Source: Lumbricus terrestris (taxonomy: Eukaryota > Annelida > Clitellata > Crassiclitellata > Lumbricidae). Taken from it: 64,000 nucleotides of DNA. A program made the position numbers and the translations under genes. The notes beneath the pieces were generated by a model that was not told the DNA's origin, searched no databases, and saw only the letters and a program-made list of their open reading frames with translations. Every line of letters starts with the position of its first letter. Position 1 is the first letter of the stretch. This document shows, in pieces, positions 27,915 through 39,699 of the stretch. The stretch covers positions 41,123,784 to 41,187,783 of the forward strand of contig OX457050.1 of the NCBI GenBank assembly GCA_949752735.1, in the 5' to 3' direction.

Positions 27915-28105
27915 TCACTTATTAAGAACCCACGCTGGGGAAAACCATATAAGTACATTTGTTTACTATGTAATTTCCAAGGAGTCATCATCTGCAATGC
28001 CATTTGATATCCCACAATGGATAAAAACCATATAAATGTGAGAATTGGCAATTTAAATTATCAGATAAGAATCTACAGCAGAGATAAACCATATAAAATA
28101 TTATG
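27915..28105 (+). pseudogene. Zinc-finger relic
   Basis: The plus strand reads RTHAGE, then after a one-base loss KPYKYICLLCNF, and further on another DKPYKI linker-like piece. It is a much-decayed C2H2 fragment within the zinc-finger cluster. Confidence 0.5.
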
Positions 28106-28480
28106 TGCCGATAGTATAGCAAAGCATTTCCATGGATTCATCTGAAAGGACATTTGAAGAGCCACAGAGGACGTAAACTGAAAAGCCAGAAAGGACGTAA
28201 ACGGCACTTGTAAGGAATGATCCCTTCATAAAACGTCCGATCGAGTGGATCGACGTTGTAGCAATCTGAATGTAAGCTTACATAAAAAGAACAATAGTGT
28301 AGAACAATAACATCAGAGAATTGTATTGGTAACGACAGGTAATAGACATTTTGGAGAGAATTTTAATAACAGGTCTAGCACTGTGACTTATTATGGCGAA
28401 CATGTTGACGTGGATTTGTCAACTGTACACACTGAAAGACCTTTCATCCAGTGTACCTGAACGAATAAGGCAGCTCTGAC

Positions 28481-29095
28481 GGTTCCACGACAATTGGTCT
28501 ACCGACAACTCGTCTACCGACAACTCGTCTCCGGACAATTGGTCTAACGACAACTGGTCTACAGACGAATAGTATTGATGAAATAGAAGCTGGATTTATG
28601 AAAATGATTTTTTTAAGCTTAAATGGAAGCTGGATCGATGATTTCATTAAAGTATTTCGACATGCATCCAGCTTCTACTTCAGATCTAAAAATACCTTCG
28701 TCCAGCTTCTATTTCTCACCCATTATTTTCGTCAATCCAGCTTCTATTTCAGATATAAAAAATTCCCTTATCCCTGCAGCTTCCATTACTTAAGCGTTTT
28801 ATCATCAATCCAGCTCCTATTTCAGATCAAGAAATACTTTCATCCAGCTTTTATTTCTAATTCGTTATTTTCGTCAATCCAGCCTCTATTTCACCTGTAA
28901 AAGAGCCATCATCCAGATTCCATTTCTCTTGCGATTTTTCATCAATCCAACCCCCATTTCACCTGTAAAAACTTTCATCCAGCTTCCATTTCTCAAGTGC
29001 TGGGTCAGTTGTCTGTAGACCAGTTGTCGTAGACGAATTGTCCGGAGACCACTTGTCGTTAGACGAGTTGTCGGTAGACGAGTTGTCGTGACACC
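28481..29095 (+). mobile_element. Satellite-core element, type 1 ends, 9-bp TSD
   Basis: A 615-bp complete copy. The left end GGTTCCACGACAATTGGTCT is followed by about five units of CTACCGACAACTCGT type. A satellite core follows, with two forward then about ten reverse units. The right terminal units end in GTCGTGACACC. It is flanked by the perfect 9-bp duplication AGCTCTGAC (28472-28480 and 29096-29104). Confidence 0.92.
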
Positions 29096-29289
29096 AGCTC
29101 TGACTACTGCGGACTTGATTTGATATAGCGCCTGTGTTTAAAGTGCACTGCTGGACGTGACTTTTGTGGGCGCTGAAAATTCTCCAAGATTTACATTACA
29201 TAGTATCACATTATAACAATAAGCGTTAAAATCGACTACTGACTTTTCATTATACTGCATTGTACATAAAGTGCAAAATAGTTACAGCG

Positions 29290-31005
29290 TCTGATCCCGT
29301 GTGTTAATTTCGAATTTCCAATATTCACTAGATGGCAGAAGAATATTTTCCCAATCCACCTTCGTGGTTCCATTACATAAAGCATCGTCTGGGCTCGCTC
29401 GCCATTTTGTACGAAGGGTAGGGGTGAATTCCGATTTGCGTTTAAACTCAATTTTTAATAGACCACTATTTAGATCTAAATTTATAATATCTTTGCGCCT
29501 TATTGTCTGCTGACACTTTACAAACGCAAAGTTGGGTATGACTCGGTTTTTCTGGATTGCTCACCTGATGATATTCACACCAAAGGTGATTGTTCAAAAA
29601 TTCTCGATAAGTGGAAATTGGATTGATGAAAAGGATGTATGCCAACGTAGAATTCGGACTGATGAAAAAATTACGAGGCGCCAAGCGATTAATCTAGAAC
29701 TTTAAAACAACCCGGATGAGAGAGGAATGACTCAGCGGGGGTTCTGTTAAGAGAACGTGGCACCAAGGAGAGGCCATTCGGTCCATTCCAGTTCGAACAG
29801 CCTGCTACCTGAGAAGGCACGAATCTGCCTAGTGGACTTGCGAGCAAAAGCTATTCACATGTATTTGTCTATTTCCAGAAAACGACAGGCAGACCGTCGT
29901 AGGTGTGAATTATCCAGATTGGCAGTACATTATGGTGCTTATGGTTGTTTTTGTTGCTACATGCTATTACATAATAATGTTGGGATGAAGTTCATTGAGT
30001 CTTTGTCAGAGGTATTGTGTTGTGAGTCCTTTGCAGGTAGTGATCTTAAAACGCATATGAGAATTCATACTGGGGAGAAACCATTCAAATGTCCGCTATG
30101 TCAGAAATCATTATGCAATCATATATCATAATTATATGCAATGGATACAATGAACCTGAAGTTGCAATCATTTTCAATTTAATGTGAACTTAATTCATAA
30201 TTTTAATGTAGAATAGCATCCTGTTATGAAGAATAATTAAATGATTTGTTATGTTTTGAAACAATCTATTACTGAGATGTTGTGCTTTGTATTTTTTAAA
30301 TAGATGCCAGAAGTTCTTTTTCTCAAGTGCATGTTGATTTGCAAAACTATGTTATGACTTCACTGAAAGTTATTTGGAATTCCTTACTCTCAATGATCTT
30401 CATTGAAAACATTGAAGTCAAAATATTAACCCGGAATGTTAACAATCATCAATTATTTCTTCTTCTGTGCCTGCAGCTTCTGATTAACAAGACAAGGGTG
30501 TCCTATTCTACAAAAGTTTAAAGGCTTGCATATATATCATCACAAGTGACAATTTTTTTCTGTGTGGAGAATATTTTTTTTAAAAATTCCAACAGAATTA
30601 TTTTTGACCCACAAAAGACATCCAAAGTTTGATCAGCCAAAGAGAAAATTTCTGCACATGCGTATTGCTTTCAAATGGAAACAACTGTGTGTCAAGCGTT
30701 AAACTTACACATATTCAAATTGTGCAAAGAGTCATTTGCACATTCTGGTGATTTACAAGATTCATAAATATCACACTTGGTGCAAAAAAATTGTGTCGGG
30801 CATCGTAGGACCAAGGTGAAATTCGAGCAACTCCTATGACGAAACATTCTACAGTGCAACCATGTGAAGCCCAGCTATATGGGAAATCATTTACTGAAAC
30901 GCTTTAATTGACAGGGCGTAGTTTATTGAAAGCAATATTGAAGAAACGCCAATAACCAGCAATGTCAAAGATTGTTTACTATAGAAGGTAATCATCAACG
31001 ATACC
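29290..31005 (+). repeat. Inverted duplicate of 21315-22960 (upstream region of zinc-finger gene D)
   Basis: The plus-strand partner of the duplicate at 21315-22960, with the same landmarks in the same relative order. It contains one extra insertion of zinc-finger sequence at about 30033-30131 that the other copy lacks. A YY1-like CGCCATTTTG lies at 29399. Confidence 0.75.
30033..30131 (+). pseudogene. Isolated zinc-finger fragment in the upstream region
   Basis: It encodes [19 protein letters not shown] and PLCQKSLCNHIS-stop, one and a half fingers highly similar to gene D. It sits between sequences that are contiguous in the inverted duplicate (GAGTCCTTTGC on the left, ATGCAATGGATACAATGAAC on the right). 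It may be inserted or gene-converted sequence, or the other copy may have lost it. An AG precedes GTAGTGATC, so it could conceivably act as an exon, but there is no support for that. Confidence 0.6.
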
Positions 31006-32703
31006 ATGAGAACCCATACTGGGGAGAAATCATACAAATGTCAGTTATGTCTGAAATCCTTTACCACATGTTATAATTTAAAAAAGCATATGAGAATTCA
31101 TACTGGCGAGAAACCTTACAAATGTCACTTATGTCAGAAATCATGTTCTAGAAGTGATGATCTGAAAAAGCATATGAGAACTCATACTGGGGAGAAACCA
31201 TATAGATGTCAGTTATGTCAGAAATACTTTACTACAGGTAGTGGTCTAAAAAAGCATACGAGGACCCATACTGGAGTGAAACCATACAAATGTCAGTTAT
31301 GTCAGCAATCTATTGCAACAGGTAGTGATCTAAAAAATCATATGAGAATTCATACTGGAGAAAAACCACATAAATGTCAGTTATGTATGAAATCCTTTAC
31401 CAGAGGTTCTAGTTTAAAAACGCATATGAGAATTCATACTGGGGAGAAACCATACAAATGTCAGTTATGTCAGCAATCTATTGCAACAGGTAGTGATCTA
31501 AAAAATCATATGAGAATTCATACTGGAGAAAAACCACATAAATGTCAGTTATGTATGAAATCCTTTACCAGAGGTTCTAGTTTAAAAACGCATATGAGAA
31601 TTCATACTGGGGAGAAACCACATAAATGTCAGTTATGTCATAAATCATTTACTGAATCTTGTGTTCTGAAAAAGCACATGAGAATCCATACTGGAGTGAA
31701 ACCACATAAGTGTCAGTTTTGTCAGAAATCCTTTACTATGGGTGGTCAGTTGAAAACTCACATGATGACACATACTGGAGAGAAACCATACAAATGTCAG
31801 TTATGTCAGAAATCATTTACTATAGGTAATCATCTGAAAAGACACATGGGCACTCATACTGGAGTGAAACCACATAAATGTAAGTTTTGTGAGACATCCT
31901 TTATTACAGGTAGTGATCTGAAAAGACACATGAGGACTCATACTGGAGAGAAACCATACAAATGTCAGTTTTGTCAGAAATCATTTACAGGTAAACTTAA
32001 AATGCATATGAGAATGCACACTGGCACAAAACCACATAGTTGCCACATATGTCAGAAATCATTTATCCAACGAAGTAATTTGAAGGTGCATCTGAGAGTC
32101 CATACTGGAGAAAAACCATACATGTGCCAATTTTGTCAGAAATCATTTGCTAATTCGAGTTATCTGAAAACGCACATGAGGACTCACACAGGAGATAAAC
32201 CATACATATGTGAGGTTTGTAATAAAGGATTTACAAAAATTGGAGATCTAAAGAATCACAGGAGAACTCATGCAACTGAAAAGGAATATGCACAAAATAG
32301 ACTTATTACCAAGAGCAGTTCTTCAGCAAAACATTTTAAAGTTAAGGAAGGAGCAAAGACACAATGTCATGGTCTTCATATGGAAAGTGAAGTAATCGCT
32401 AACCGATCTGATAATTTCAACACATGTGTTAGTACATATGCTATTGACAAACCAATTGAAGTTTTCTCAAACAGCATATATGAAGATTCCAATGGATTTC
32501 CACGTCTCTTAGCGAAAATTAGAGATGGCGAGTTTCTGCATATTGGCAAAGTCAAATCGCTTGTGGATAGAAAAGCGTCTTTGTTGAACTCTTTTGGATG
32601 TGGTATATGCGATAAATTGCTGGAAACAAGGAAAGAATTTGTGGAGCATTGCTCTAGTCATCGACTTTCTCCACCTGACGACTTAGCTGCAGACCTCTGC
32701 TGA
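31006..32703 (+). CDS. C2H2 zinc-finger protein D, 15 fingers
   Basis: A 565-residue intact frame with 15 tandem fingers, then a linker with KHFKVKEGAKTQ and the complete C-terminal module [30 protein letters not shown]. Fingers 4-5 and 6-7 are identical at DNA level (168-bp exact tandem duplication). Finger 2 has SCS for SF. Finger 12 is two residues short between the second Cys and first His. The first Met lies in a linker (MRTHTGEKS), and upstream a frameshifted finger is readable, so a spliced upstream start cannot be excluded. It is the best-preserved paralogue of gene B; gene E follows 400 bp downstream. It is expected to be a nuclear DNA-binding protein. Confidence 0.88.
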   Translation: MRTHTGEKSYKCQLCLKSFTTCYNLKKHMRIHTGEKPYKCHLCQKSCSRSDDLKKHMRTHTGEKPYRCQLCQKYFTTGSGLKKHTRTHTGVKPYKCQLCQQSIATGSDLKNHMRIHTGEKPHKCQLCMKSFTRGSSLKTHMRIHTGEKPYKCQLCQQSIATGSDLKNHMRIHTGEKPHKCQLCMKSFTRGSSLKTHMRIHTGEKPHKCQLCHKSFTESCVLKKHMRIHTGVKPHKCQFCQKSFTMGGQLKTHMMTHTGEKPYKCQLCQKSFTIGNHLKRHMGTHTGVKPHKCKFCETSFITGSDLKRHMRTHTGEKPYKCQFCQKSFTGKLKMHMRMHTGTKPHSCHICQKSFIQRSNLKVHLRVHTGEKPYMCQFCQKSFANSSYLKTHMRTHTGDKPYICEVCNKGFTKIGDLKNHRRTHATEKEYAQNRLITKSSSSAKHFKVKEGAKTQCHGLHMESEVIANRSDNFNTCVSTYAIDKPIEVFSNSIYEDSNGFPRLLAKIRDGEFLHIGKVKSLVDRKASLLNSFGCGICDKLLETRKEFVEHCSSHRLSPPDDLAADLC

Positions 32704-33109
32704 ATTGTGATTCCACGTAATTGTTTGCGCTTGAAGCAAAATTTTATAACTCGAGACTAAAACCTAGATGGAATTATAGAAGTGCTGACAGACTATATAC
32801 TTAAAGTTTGACTTGCATTGATCAGTAAAACAAAGTTTCTACACATGCGTTGCTCTCAAATGGAAACCAACATGGTAAAGAAAAGTTTTTTAAATAAACT
32901 ACAATTCAAATTATGCAAAGAATCAGGTCACAGATTCATAAAGTACCAATTTTAGGGGAAAATCAATGTGAGATTGACAGGTATGAAGAAACATAGGACC
33001 TACTACAGTGCTAACTATATATGGGAAATCATTTACTGAAATACGTTGGTTGACGGTGCATATGTAAACAAATGCTCGAGAAACAAAATGCAAGTACAGA
33101 AATCAAAAC

Positions 33110-33868
33110 ATGAGATCCCATGGTGGAAAGAAACCCTACAAATGTCAGTTGTGTCAGAAGTCATTTACTCAATATTGTTATTTGAAATCACACATGAGAA
33201 CCCATACTGGAGAGAAACCATACACATGTCAGTTATGTCACAAATCCTTTAGTACAGGTGGTTATCTGAAAACTCACACGAGAATCCATGCTGGAGAGAA
33301 ACCATACAAGTGTAAGTTTTGTCAGAAATCATTTATTCAAGCTGGTATTCTGAATATGCACATGAGATCTCACACAGGAGAAAAGCCATACATATGTGAG
33401 GTTTGTAATAAAGGATTTACACAATTTGGAAATCTAAAGAGGCACAGCAGAACTCATGCAACTGAGAAGCAAGATGCGCAAAATAAACCTACCAAGAGCA
33501 ATAATTATTCTTCAGCGGTCCAATGTAGAGTGAAGAAAGGAACACAGACACATGATCTTCAAATGGAAAGTGAAATAATTGCTAACCGATCTGATCATAT
33601 CAACAAAATTAGTTGTACGTTTACTCCTGACGAACTGGATGAAGGTTTCTCAAACAGCTTATTTCTGGATTTTAGCGGATTTACATGTCTTTTTGCAGAA
33701 ATTAAAGATACAAAATTCAAATCGGTTGTGGATAGAAAAACGTTTTTGTTGAACTCTTTTGGATGTGGTATATGCGACAAATTGCTCAAAACAAAAAATG
33801 AATTTCTGGAGCATTGTTCTAGTCATCAACTTTCTCCACCTGACGACTTAGCTGCTCACCTCTGCTGA
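33110..33868 (+). CDS. C2H2 zinc-finger protein E, 4 fingers
   Basis: A 252-residue frame with four fingers (the first after MRSHGGKKPYKC), a linker and the intact C-terminal module [30 protein letters not shown]. It is a shortened tandem paralogue of gene D: about 250 bp of its upstream sequence (32830-33040) repeats the region just upstream of D. The linker lacks the GEFLHI block present in D. The Met is in a linker-like position, so the start is uncertain. Few fingers may mean partial loss. Confidence 0.8.
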   Translation: MRSHGGKKPYKCQLCQKSFTQYCYLKSHMRTHTGEKPYTCQLCHKSFSTGGYLKTHTRIHAGEKPYKCKFCQKSFIQAGILNMHMRSHTGEKPYICEVCNKGFTQFGNLKRHSRTHATEKQDAQNKPTKSNNYSSAVQCRVKKGTQTHDLQMESEIIANRSDHINKISCTFTPDELDEGFSNSLFLDFSGFTCLFAEIKDTKFKSVVDRKTFLLNSFGCGICDKLLKTKNEFLEHCSSHQLSPPDDLAAHLC

Positions 33869-34099
33869 ATTGTGATTCAAAATATTTGCAATCACAACAA
33901 TTGTGGCTTGAGATTATGTAAAGGTGTTATAGAAGTTCTTGATGCTATTTAACGACATTGCCATAGCAAGGATGATTAGTGTCGCCCTCCTTCTTCATAG
34001 AGGTGTGAGACTTGCACTATCATAGTAAAAATAGTGGCGGCGTTATTATGGAAGTTCTGAGAGACAACATGCTTAAATAGTTACAACTTTGTTCATACT

Positions 34100-34200
34100 G
34101 GTGTCACAACAACTGGTTCATGGACAATTCGTTCACTGACAGTAATATAGTGATTCACCGACAAATGGTTCACCAACAAACTGGATTTGATTAAAAGAAT
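34100..34200 (+). mobile_element. Truncated type 1 satellite-core element (left end)
   Basis: It begins GGTGTCACAACAACTGGTTC and continues with diverged units (GACAATTCGTTCACTGAC, GATTCACCGACAAATGG). The remainder and the other terminus are missing; the Tc1-like relic starts shortly after. Confidence 0.6.
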
Positions 34201-34243
34201 CGTATATTATATATCCGAAAGTTTGTCCTTCAATATGTTTGTT

Positions 34244-35080
34244 CAGTGGTGTGAAAAAGTTTTGCATCACCCATATATGTTGCGTTTATATGCATCATTT
34301 CCTCTGTATTAAGATAAATAATGTACTGGTAAACATGTGGACGTTAATTAAAGGTTTTCTTATTGTTCGGTTCGAGTTTATAAGCATATTTCTTTAAATT
34401 TGACATGATGAATGTTTGTTTACTACCTCGTGACTATACCAGCCTGAGAAAGACCATAAAGGCTTGTTACCCGCTTATGCTTGTTTTGTGCATAGTGCAA
34501 TGTGTTGGGATGAAATAACCGGTATGTGTGCTCGTAAGCCCTCTTTATGATTCAGATGCATTGAAAAGACTGTTTCTGTGTGTCAGTGATGCACCAATAT
34601 TTTATTGGCCAGCCCTTGTTCTTTGACACTTGTCTGCAACTTTTCGGCATCGAGTGGACCTGCAGCTTGACGAGGTGGTCATGGGTCACAACGCGGTTCC
34701 AGGCGGCGATGAGCTATTCGGTGAACTCGTGCTTGGAAGTTGGATATCTCTTGGATATCTCCATGACTACTTTATGCCACAGATTCTCAATGAGACTGAG
34801 ATACGGGGACTGGGCGGGCCAGTCCAGCGTCCTAACATTGTTCTGTTTCTACCAGTTGGTCACCAGTTTGGCACGATGCCATGGTGCATTGTCATGCTGA
34901 AAGGGGAACTTGCCTGGGAAGAGTTGCCTAGCTGATGGCACCATGAACATCTGCAGTATGCCGATGCACTTGGTTGCGTTGACCATTCCATCGATGATAT
35001 GCAGACGTCCGACGCCACTGGCAGCCATCCCAGCGAATACGCAGCCAGGGGACCCTTGCCGGTTTCTCCCGGGTATCCGG
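34244..35080 (-). pseudogene. Tc1-type transposon relic with transposase
   Basis: The minus strand reads GCVFAGMAASGVGRLHIIDG, then FPFQHDNAPWHRAKLVTNW-stop, LDWPAQSPYLSLIENLW, and near the end HSMPKSCRQV and KGWPIKYW. These are the Tc1 catalytic-core motifs (HDN, WPxQSPDLNxIENLW). Here the first D and the E survive, but the D of SPD is Tyr and a stop follows TNW. A terminus-like CAGTGGTGTGAAAAAGTTTT near 34244 probably marks the 3' end. The N-terminal DNA-binding part is missing. Confidence 0.85.
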
Positions 35081-35489
35081 TGCGGTTTCTGACGGGTTTT
35101 GTTCGGGGTTTCCCCGATGGGACCCATACGGGTTAACCCGCTAGTTTACCAAGATCATTCCCAAATGACTGAAAACGATGCCAGAGCATGCAAAATGTAC
35201 TGTAAATTGTGCTCCACACACCAAAGGCACCGCTAATGTTATTTTGCAACATATTGAGTTTGATGTATAATTTTTAAGGTCTTGGATTAAGCCTCAAAAT
35301 AGGTCTACACTATTTTTCATTCGTTATGCTAACTAAACATGTAAAAGCAGGCAACCCAATGATTTAATTAAGTAACTTATTGAAAATGAAATAATAGATT
35401 GTCAAAAGCATTAAAAAAGTAACCGGTGTTTAACTACATACAATAAAAAGTATTCAAAACATTTTAATTTGAAATTCCTTACAATCTAA

Positions 35490-35624
35490 AAAAACATAAG
35501 TGTTCTTAGTAATTCAACCAACGTAGTCTGACGTGGTGAAGAAACGTGGTCGTTTATCTCCTTGTTTACCGAAATGGTCTTACATGGTACAGAACACATG
35601 TAGGTGAATTACTAAGAACACTCA
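35490..35624. mobile_element. Short hairpin MITE
   Basis: A 135-bp unit with inverted ends of about 20 bp (AGTGTTCTTAGTAATTCAAC at the left; its complement GAATTACTAAGAACACT at the right). No coding potential, and I found no clear target duplication. A satellite unit abuts its right end. Confidence 0.65.
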
Positions 35625-35868
35625 AATAGAAGCTGGATTGATGTAACATGTTTCATCAATAAACTACAGAACTAAGTTATATGCACATGGGATGGGGTTT
35701 TATCCGGGGGTTTAGTCATAGGCTAAATATGGATAGAGTTGACCTGGGGTTTAGTGCCCGTTCCTCTTTTGGCACAGGAGCAGCACATCTCATTTACATA
35801 AAAATGACGATCATGTGTCTCCGTCATTCATCAGTCGTCAATTACGTTTATTTATTGAGAATTACAAA

Positions 35869-37136
35869 TCAGCAAAGGTTCAGAAATAATTCTTCAGGTG
35901 GAGAAAATCGATGACAGAAACAATGCTCCAGAAATTCCTTCTCAATTTCAAACATTTCATCGCATAAACCGCATCCAAACGATTTTTCCACAATGGATTT
36001 TGAATCCTTAGATGATTTGATTTTGTTAATGAAAGCACATTCACCCATACGACTTTTTGTAAGTGGACTTGTCATTTCACTACATTCATAAAGCACAATT
36101 CTTGACAGACGTTCAAGTGGTTTATCATTAGATTCCTTTTCGGGTTTATCATCGTGTGACTGTATTCCTGCATGGAGTTTCAGCTGTGTAGTTGAAGAAC
36201 TTCCCTCACTATTAGGCTTACTGCACATGTGTTGCATCTCATCTTCAAGATGAGTTTTTATGTGCGCTTTCAGATGGCCAAGATTAGTAAATGATTTCTG
36301 ACATAACTGACATTTGTACGGTTTCTTCCCAGTATGGGTTCTCATGTGTACTTTCATATTACCAGCAATAGAAAATGATCTCTGACATAACTGACACTTG
36401 TATGGCTTCTCCCCAGTATGGGTTCTCATGTGTAGTTTGAGATGAGCACTTTGAGCAAATAATTTCTGGCAAAACTCACATTTGTGGGGTTTCTTGCCAG
36501 TATGGGTTCTCATGTGTGATTTCAGAGAACCTCCTTGAGTATATGATTTCTGACACAACTTGCATTTGTAGGGTTTATTGCCAGTATGGGTTCTCATGTG
36601 TGATTTCACATCGCAACTTTGAGTAAATGACCTCTGACAGATCTGACATGTGTATGGTTTCTCCCCAGTATGGGTTCTCATGTGTAGTTTCAGATGACCA
36701 CTTTGAACAAATAATTTCTGGCAAACCTCACATTTGTATGGTTTCTCGCCAGTATGGTATCTCATGTGTATTTTCAGATAACTACTATGAGAAAATGATT
36801 TCTGACACACCTTGCATTTGTATGGTTTCTTGACAGTAGGCCTATGGGTTCTCATGTGTGATTTCAGATCGCCACTTCTAGTACATGAACTCTGACAGAT
36901 CTGACATTTGTATGGTTTCTCCCCGGTGTGGGTTCTCATGTGTATTTTCAGACCACCACCTTGAGTAAATGATGCCTACATAATTCGCATTTGTATGGTT
37001 TCTCACCAGTATGGGCTCTCATGTGTACTTTCAGCTCATCACCATGAGAAAGCGACTTCTGACATACCTGACATTTGCATGGTTTCTTCCTAGAGTGTGT
37101 TCTCATGTGTCTTTTCAGACAAGCGATTGACGAACT
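35869..37136 (-). CDS. C2H2 zinc-finger protein F, 8 fingers, with frameshifted upstream fingers
   Basis: The main frame (35869-36939, 356 residues) has eight fingers and the C-terminal module FGCGLCDEMFEIEKEF, HRFSPPEELFLNLC. Two further fingers at 36940-37130 (KPCKCQVCQKSLSHGDELKVH and KPYKCELCR..) are on the same strand but one base out of frame, with a deletion near 36978 in the QKSF segment. The linker after finger 1 is extended (THRPTVKKPYKC). Translation may start from the internal Met in a linker, or the gene may be damaged at its 5' end. It is closest to gene G by its EIE-type C-terminus. Confidence 0.8.
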
Positions 37137-37439
37137 CTAGAGGCAGCCACATGCGGCGCCAAGAGAACCACACCTGTCCCAGTACTTACCATCTTTAAAT
37201 TGTCCAATTCATATCGTTAATTAAAGCAATGTTGAAAACAGCAAAGTACATCATCAACTACGATAAGTGTTTCCCTGGACTTCAACCAATTAATTGACAG
37301 ATTAGACAAAATTGAAGACAATTGGGTGGTAGGAAAAACGCTGACAAATCAGCATTAGAGATTCAGGATATTATCTCTGACTCAGCAGGAAATCAGCATT
37401 TTAACCGTAACCATGAAACTGAATCCAACGACAAACAAT

Positions 37440-37900
37440 GGCTTTCTTTCTATTCTATTCTATTTTGGGATTTATAAAGCGCCTCTCACAGTACAACCTA
37501 ATCAGAGGCGCTCCCAGTGCGAAGAACTCCTGAAAAAAGAAAAGTCTTAAGACAACGGGCAGAAAAAGTAAAGCCTCCAGATAAAATCTGGGAACGAATA
37601 ACAGGAGGAACGCCATTCCACAGTAAAGGGCAGACAGAGGCAAAGGCGCGATGTTGGGCTGTGGCAGTCCGAGATCGTGGTACAAGAAGATCATGACGGT
37701 CTAAAGAGCGGAGAGGACGTCCACCGGTAGCAGAGAAAGGTTTCCTAATAAGATCACAAAGGTAGCGAGGCGCTTGACCCAAAAACATCTTATAGGTAAG
37801 AAAAAGAATTTTATATTGAATCCGGGCAGTCAAAGGAAGCCAGTGAAGGTGCTCAGTCATGAAAGTCGAAATGTGAGAGAAACGAGGAAGGCTTGCCTGA
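37440..37900 (-). pseudogene. L2-type LINE, 3' fragment
   Basis: The minus strand gives HLHWLPLTARIQYKILFLTY, then APRYLCDLI, RSLDRHDLLVPRSRTATAQ, RAFASVCPLLWNGVPP and CLKTFLF. This is the usual C-terminal end of L2/CR1 LINE reverse transcriptases. It finishes with a short tandem tail (AATAG units, 37441-37470), the 3' end of the insertion. It is truncated at the 5' end at about 37900. Confidence 0.85.
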
Positions 37901-38034
37901 AGAACATGCGACTGTAATCGCCTAGTGCAGACTCAACTTTAAGCTAGAACTATTAAATATGAAACGCCAACAATGATCATTAAATTTGAAACAAAAACAA
38001 TAACCGAGATTTCTTTTGTAGCTTTAAGACAAAA

Positions 38035-38605
38035 TAAGGTAAAAGTGTATTTTAGCGTATTTTATTCAAGACAGGTTAGCTCAAAATAAATAGCATATTT
38101 TATTATTTGGATGTGCTTTCGAACTTCCGCAGGTATTTTCATCAATCCGACTTCTACCTTGGAATGTATCATTCGTTAATCCAGCTTCTGTTGCAGCAAG
38201 AATTATTTTTTCATCAATCCAAATTCTATTTAAATAACAAGTATTTCCCATCAATCAAGCTCTCATTTAATTAAGTATCGTTTCAGCAACCCGCTTCTAT
38301 TTAAGGGAAATAATTTTGATCAATCCAACTTCTATTTCTCAAGCAATCTTTTCATCAATTCCGTTTCCATTTCTCGAGCGTTATTTTTGTCCATCCACCT
38401 GCTACGTCGGCCATTAGATACCTTAATCCACATTCCATTTCTCAAGCGTTTTTTCATCAATTCAGCTTCTATTTCATCCATAAGTTTTCATCAATCCAGC
38501 TTCCAATATCACTCAATTTTGTCTGTTTGTCACGTTATAATGATTTCATCAACGAAATGTGTAAATACATACGCTAAATAATAAAATACGCTAAAATACA
38601 CCATA
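38035..38605. mobile_element. Satellite-core MITE, type 4 ends
   Basis: The left end GTGTATTTTAGCGTATTTTA (from about 38046) is repeated inverted at 38582-38600. Between them lie about 12 diverged satellite units (38130-38520, TCATCAATCCAGCTTCTATTT type). The termini resemble those of the large inverted repeat at 38641 and 46691, so the small element may use the same transposition machinery. No clear TSD. Confidence 0.6.
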
Positions 38606-38899
38606 TCGATTTCGAAATAATAAAATACGCTAAAATACACGGTGAACGTGTATTTTAGCGTCGCTAAAATACACGGTGAACGTGTATTTTAGCGTCGTAA
38701 ATTATTTTCACGCAAATAACGGCACAAAAAACGCCGTAAATTATTTTCTGAAAACGTACATTTCACCAACTGATGCAACAGCACACTTAAAATTTGGTAA
38801 GGAGAAGAAAATTGACAGAAAAAAGTTTATAAAATGGTCACATTTCCCATGCGAAATCGCCGTTCGGATCGCCATTGAACCACAACAATAAGCCACTTC

Positions 38900-38985
38900 A
38901 GCATTAGCAGTGCGCATGCGCAGATATTTTACTTCTGCTTCCGGGGCATAGGTCAACGGGAATAAACAGAACACTGCCATAATCG
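38900..38985 (+). promoter_or_regulatory. Candidate promoter of the THAP gene
   Basis: It holds a palindromic NRF1-like GCGCATGCGC (about 38911-38920), an ETS-like GCTTCCGG and the block CATAGGTCAACG. The right arm has the same elements in inverted order (GCATGCGCACGC near 46465, CTTCCGG near 46480, CCGGAAG near 45880). A shared promoter driving each gene from its own arm is an inference. Confidence 0.45.
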
Positions 38986-39296
38986 AGATGCTGTGATCTA
39001 GTTTGAAGCGATTACAATCGATATTAGTTCGTAGTAAATTTCTTTATAGGATTATTTAACCGGTGCCAAAGTGAAATGCGTATGTGTGCGGTAGCTAGTT
39101 GCGGTAGTGGAGATTACCAGCTCTGCCGCTGGAGAAAAACAATCTGCAATGTCTATGGTTGCAACAATGGTGTTGTTCACTGTCCAGCGCCATTTGAACT
39201 ATTTACATTCCACAAAGAAAAGTCGTGGCTTCTGGAATGGACAAAATGGTAAGATGTTAATTATGCTTTCTTTTACTTGTCTGAATTCCTGTTACC

Positions 39297-39400
39297 TAGG
39301 GTAGCGCGTTGGATAACACACTGGCATGGGGAGCACGAGGACCCGATTTCGAGCCCTGTAGGGCGGACGTGCTTTGTAGGCTGCTATTAGCGCCGTGTAT
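39297..39400 (+). mobile_element. tRNA-like SINE head
   Basis: GGGTAGCGCGTTGGATAACA with CGATTTCGAGCCCTG downstream resembles the A and B boxes of a tRNA-derived SINE. It lies in intron 1 of the THAP gene. The body and tail cannot be delimited; sequence to about 39640 may belong to it. Confidence 0.5.
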
Positions 39401-39699
39401 TGCAGGCTGTCTGTTCTGGTAGTAGTCAAGATTGATGTTAATTAAAATTGTTGCATAACTTGTACGTGTACGGTGCAGTGCGTTTACAGGCGTTTCATTA
39501 AGAAAAGAAAGGGAACGAGTTCCATGCTCTCTGTAAATGTAAATGTAATCGCATATTTATATAGCGGCTGTGTTATGGCTTCGACCCTGAGGGTGAGATC
39601 CTTCACCACCGCTGTGTCTCTGTAACCAACCTAAAGTCATTCTACATTCCACAGGGTCTGCGACCCTGCCGGATAATTTTATCTTGCCAGCTAAAAACG

